Origin: Nocardioides terrigena
Lineage (GTDB): Bacteria; Actinomycetota; Actinomycetes; Propionibacteriales; Nocardioidaceae
Reading direction: 5' to 3'
Assembly (NCBI RefSeq): GCF_003047265.1
Contig: NZ_PZYY01000001.1
Span: forward strand, 558,001 to 622,000
DNA: 64,000 nucleotides
The notes beneath the pieces are model-generated. The model did not search any database. It worked only from the letters and a program-made list of their open reading frames with translations, and was not told where the DNA came from. Shown piece after piece: positions 63,173-64,000 of this stretch (positions within the stretch are counted from its first letter, which is position 1; each line of letters begins with the position of its first letter). Made by a program: the position numbers and the translations under genes.

Positions 63173-64000
63173 GTGCGCCCCATCGGCATCAACACATGGG
63201 TCTGGGCATCGCCCCTGACCGATGCCACCCTCGACCCCGTGCTCGACCACGTCGCCGACCTCGGCTTCGACGCCGTCGAGCTGCCCCTGGAGAGCGTGGG
63301 GGACCTCTCCATCGACGTCCTCGGCGCCGCCCTCGCACGCACCGGCCTCGCGCCGTACGTCGTGGGGGCGATGGCCCCTGGCCGCGACCTCGTGGCCACC
63401 GATGAGACCACCGTCGCGGCCACCCAGGACTACCTCCGGGCCTGCATCGACCTCGCCGCCGGCATCGGCGCGCCGGCGGTCTGCGGCCCCTTCTACGCCA
63501 GCACCGGCCGCGTCTGGCGGCTGGGCGCCGAGGAGCGAGAGCAGGCGTACGCCGAGTGGCGCGCCGGTCTCGCCCCGGTCGTCGACCACGCCGGCGAGCG
63601 GGGCGTGGTGATCGGGATCGAGCCGCTCAACCGCTACGAGACGTCGCTGGTCAACACGGTCGACCAGGCCCTCACCGGCCTCGACGGACTCCTCGGGCCG
63701 GCCCTCGGGCTGGCCCTGGACAGCTACCACCTCAACATCGAGGAGCGCTCCAGCGCCGACGCGATCCGCGCGGCCGGCGAGCACCTCGCGCACGTCCAGG
63801 TCTGCGGCAGCGACCGCGGCGCCCCGGGCGGCGACCAGACCGACTGGCCGGCGCTGGTGAAGGCGCTGGACGACGTGGGCTACGCCGGCCCGCTCAACAT
63901 CGAGAGCTTCACCGCCGACAACGCCTCGATCGCGACCGCCGCGTCGATCTGGCGTCCGCTGGCCGCCACGCAGGACGACCTGGCCCGCGACGGGCTCGCG
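63173..64000 (+). CDS. Sugar phosphate isomerase/epimerase-type TIM barrel (3' end outside window)
   Basis: At least 276 residues, running off the right edge. MRPIGINTWVWASPLTDATL, VLDHVADLGFDAVELPLESV and LGLALDSYHLNIEERS, plus GIEPLNRYETSLVNTVDQAL (catalytic Glu) and GPLNIESFTADN (second catalytic Glu), match the xylose-isomerase-like D-tagatose/D-psicose 3-epimerase family. It would convert the imported sugar. GTG 63173 has GGGAGG 8 bases upstream. The ROK-controlled importer upstream fits a rare ketose or its relative as substrate; this is inferred. Confidence 0.85.
   Translation, partial: MRPIGINTWVWASPLTDATLDPVLDHVADLGFDAVELPLESVGDLSIDVLGAALARTGLAPYVVGAMAPGRDLVATDETTVAATQDYLRACIDLAAGIGAPAVCGPFYASTGRVWRLGAEEREQAYAEWRAGLAPVVDHAGERGVVIGIEPLNRYETSLVNTVDQALTGLDGLLGPALGLALDSYHLNIEERSSADAIRAAGEHLAHVQVCGSDRGAPGGDQTDWPALVKALDDVGYAGPLNIESFTADNASIATAASIWRPLAATQDDLARDGLA

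Overview
The window is very GC-rich actinobacterial chromosome. Dense operons with 4-base ATGA/GTGA overlaps, many GTG starts, frequent leaderless promoters (TANNNT 5-8 bases before the start), WXG100 proteins, a conservon and a DesA-type acyl-ACP desaturase all fit a Nocardioides-like member of the Nocardioidaceae. The genus is inferred from gene content and dispersed repeats; no rRNA or tRNA gene was seen. The left 4.7 kb looks visibly less GC-rich than the rest and is probably acquired DNA.

Layout. (1) 1-4.7 kb: defence island with a PD-(D/E)XK nuclease cut by the window edge, an AIPR protein, and a convergent GHKL ATPase that appears to carry its own nuclease-like C-terminus. (2) 5.3-10.4 kb: a BTAD (SARP/AfsR-like) regulator followed by two FAD-linked oxidases, each preceded by 11-bp-spaced CAAGTC repeats that look like the regulator's operators. 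(3) 10.5-18.2 kb: two LuxR-type regulators, a flavin monooxygenase, a methyltransferase and a small membrane-protein operon with an inverted-repeat operator. (4) 18.5-23.8 kb: a conflict region with a TY-Chap/YbjN-like protein next to a NERD-helicase, then a complete ESX-type polymorphic toxin cassette (two WXG100 proteins, RNase A-like toxin, immunity protein). (5) 24-37 kb: housekeeping and stress genes (desaturase, alcohol dehydrogenase, FeS photolyase, F420-type reductase, PAP2, endonuclease I, flavodoxin, DinB/DUF664).

(6) 37.2-43.1 kb: a five-gene overlapping operon combining a PP2C/GAF phosphatase, STAS antagonist and GHKL kinase (a partner switch) with a cellulose-synthase-like glycosyltransferase and a GH26-like hydrolase. 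Directly downstream is an 11-unit, 43-bp-period array of palindromic hairpins, the most unusual non-coding element here. (7) 43.2-47.9 kb: a DUF2237/SRPBCC pair, then an acyl-CoA dehydrogenase, PIG-L deacetylase-methyltransferase fusion and glycosyltransferase operon, which suggests amino-sugar glycoconjugate synthesis. (8) 48-54.6 kb: a conservon (CvnA-D) with an appended solute-binding lipoprotein. (9) 54.6-64 kb: an LLM flavin oxidoreductase, a metalloprotease and a membrane protein, then a ROK-regulated sugar ABC importer and a TIM-barrel sugar epimerase that runs off the right edge.

Start codons were chosen from Shine-Dalgarno sites, leaderless -10 boxes and family N-termini; several differ from the longest open frame. 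Function calls rest on motifs read by eye, not on database searches.
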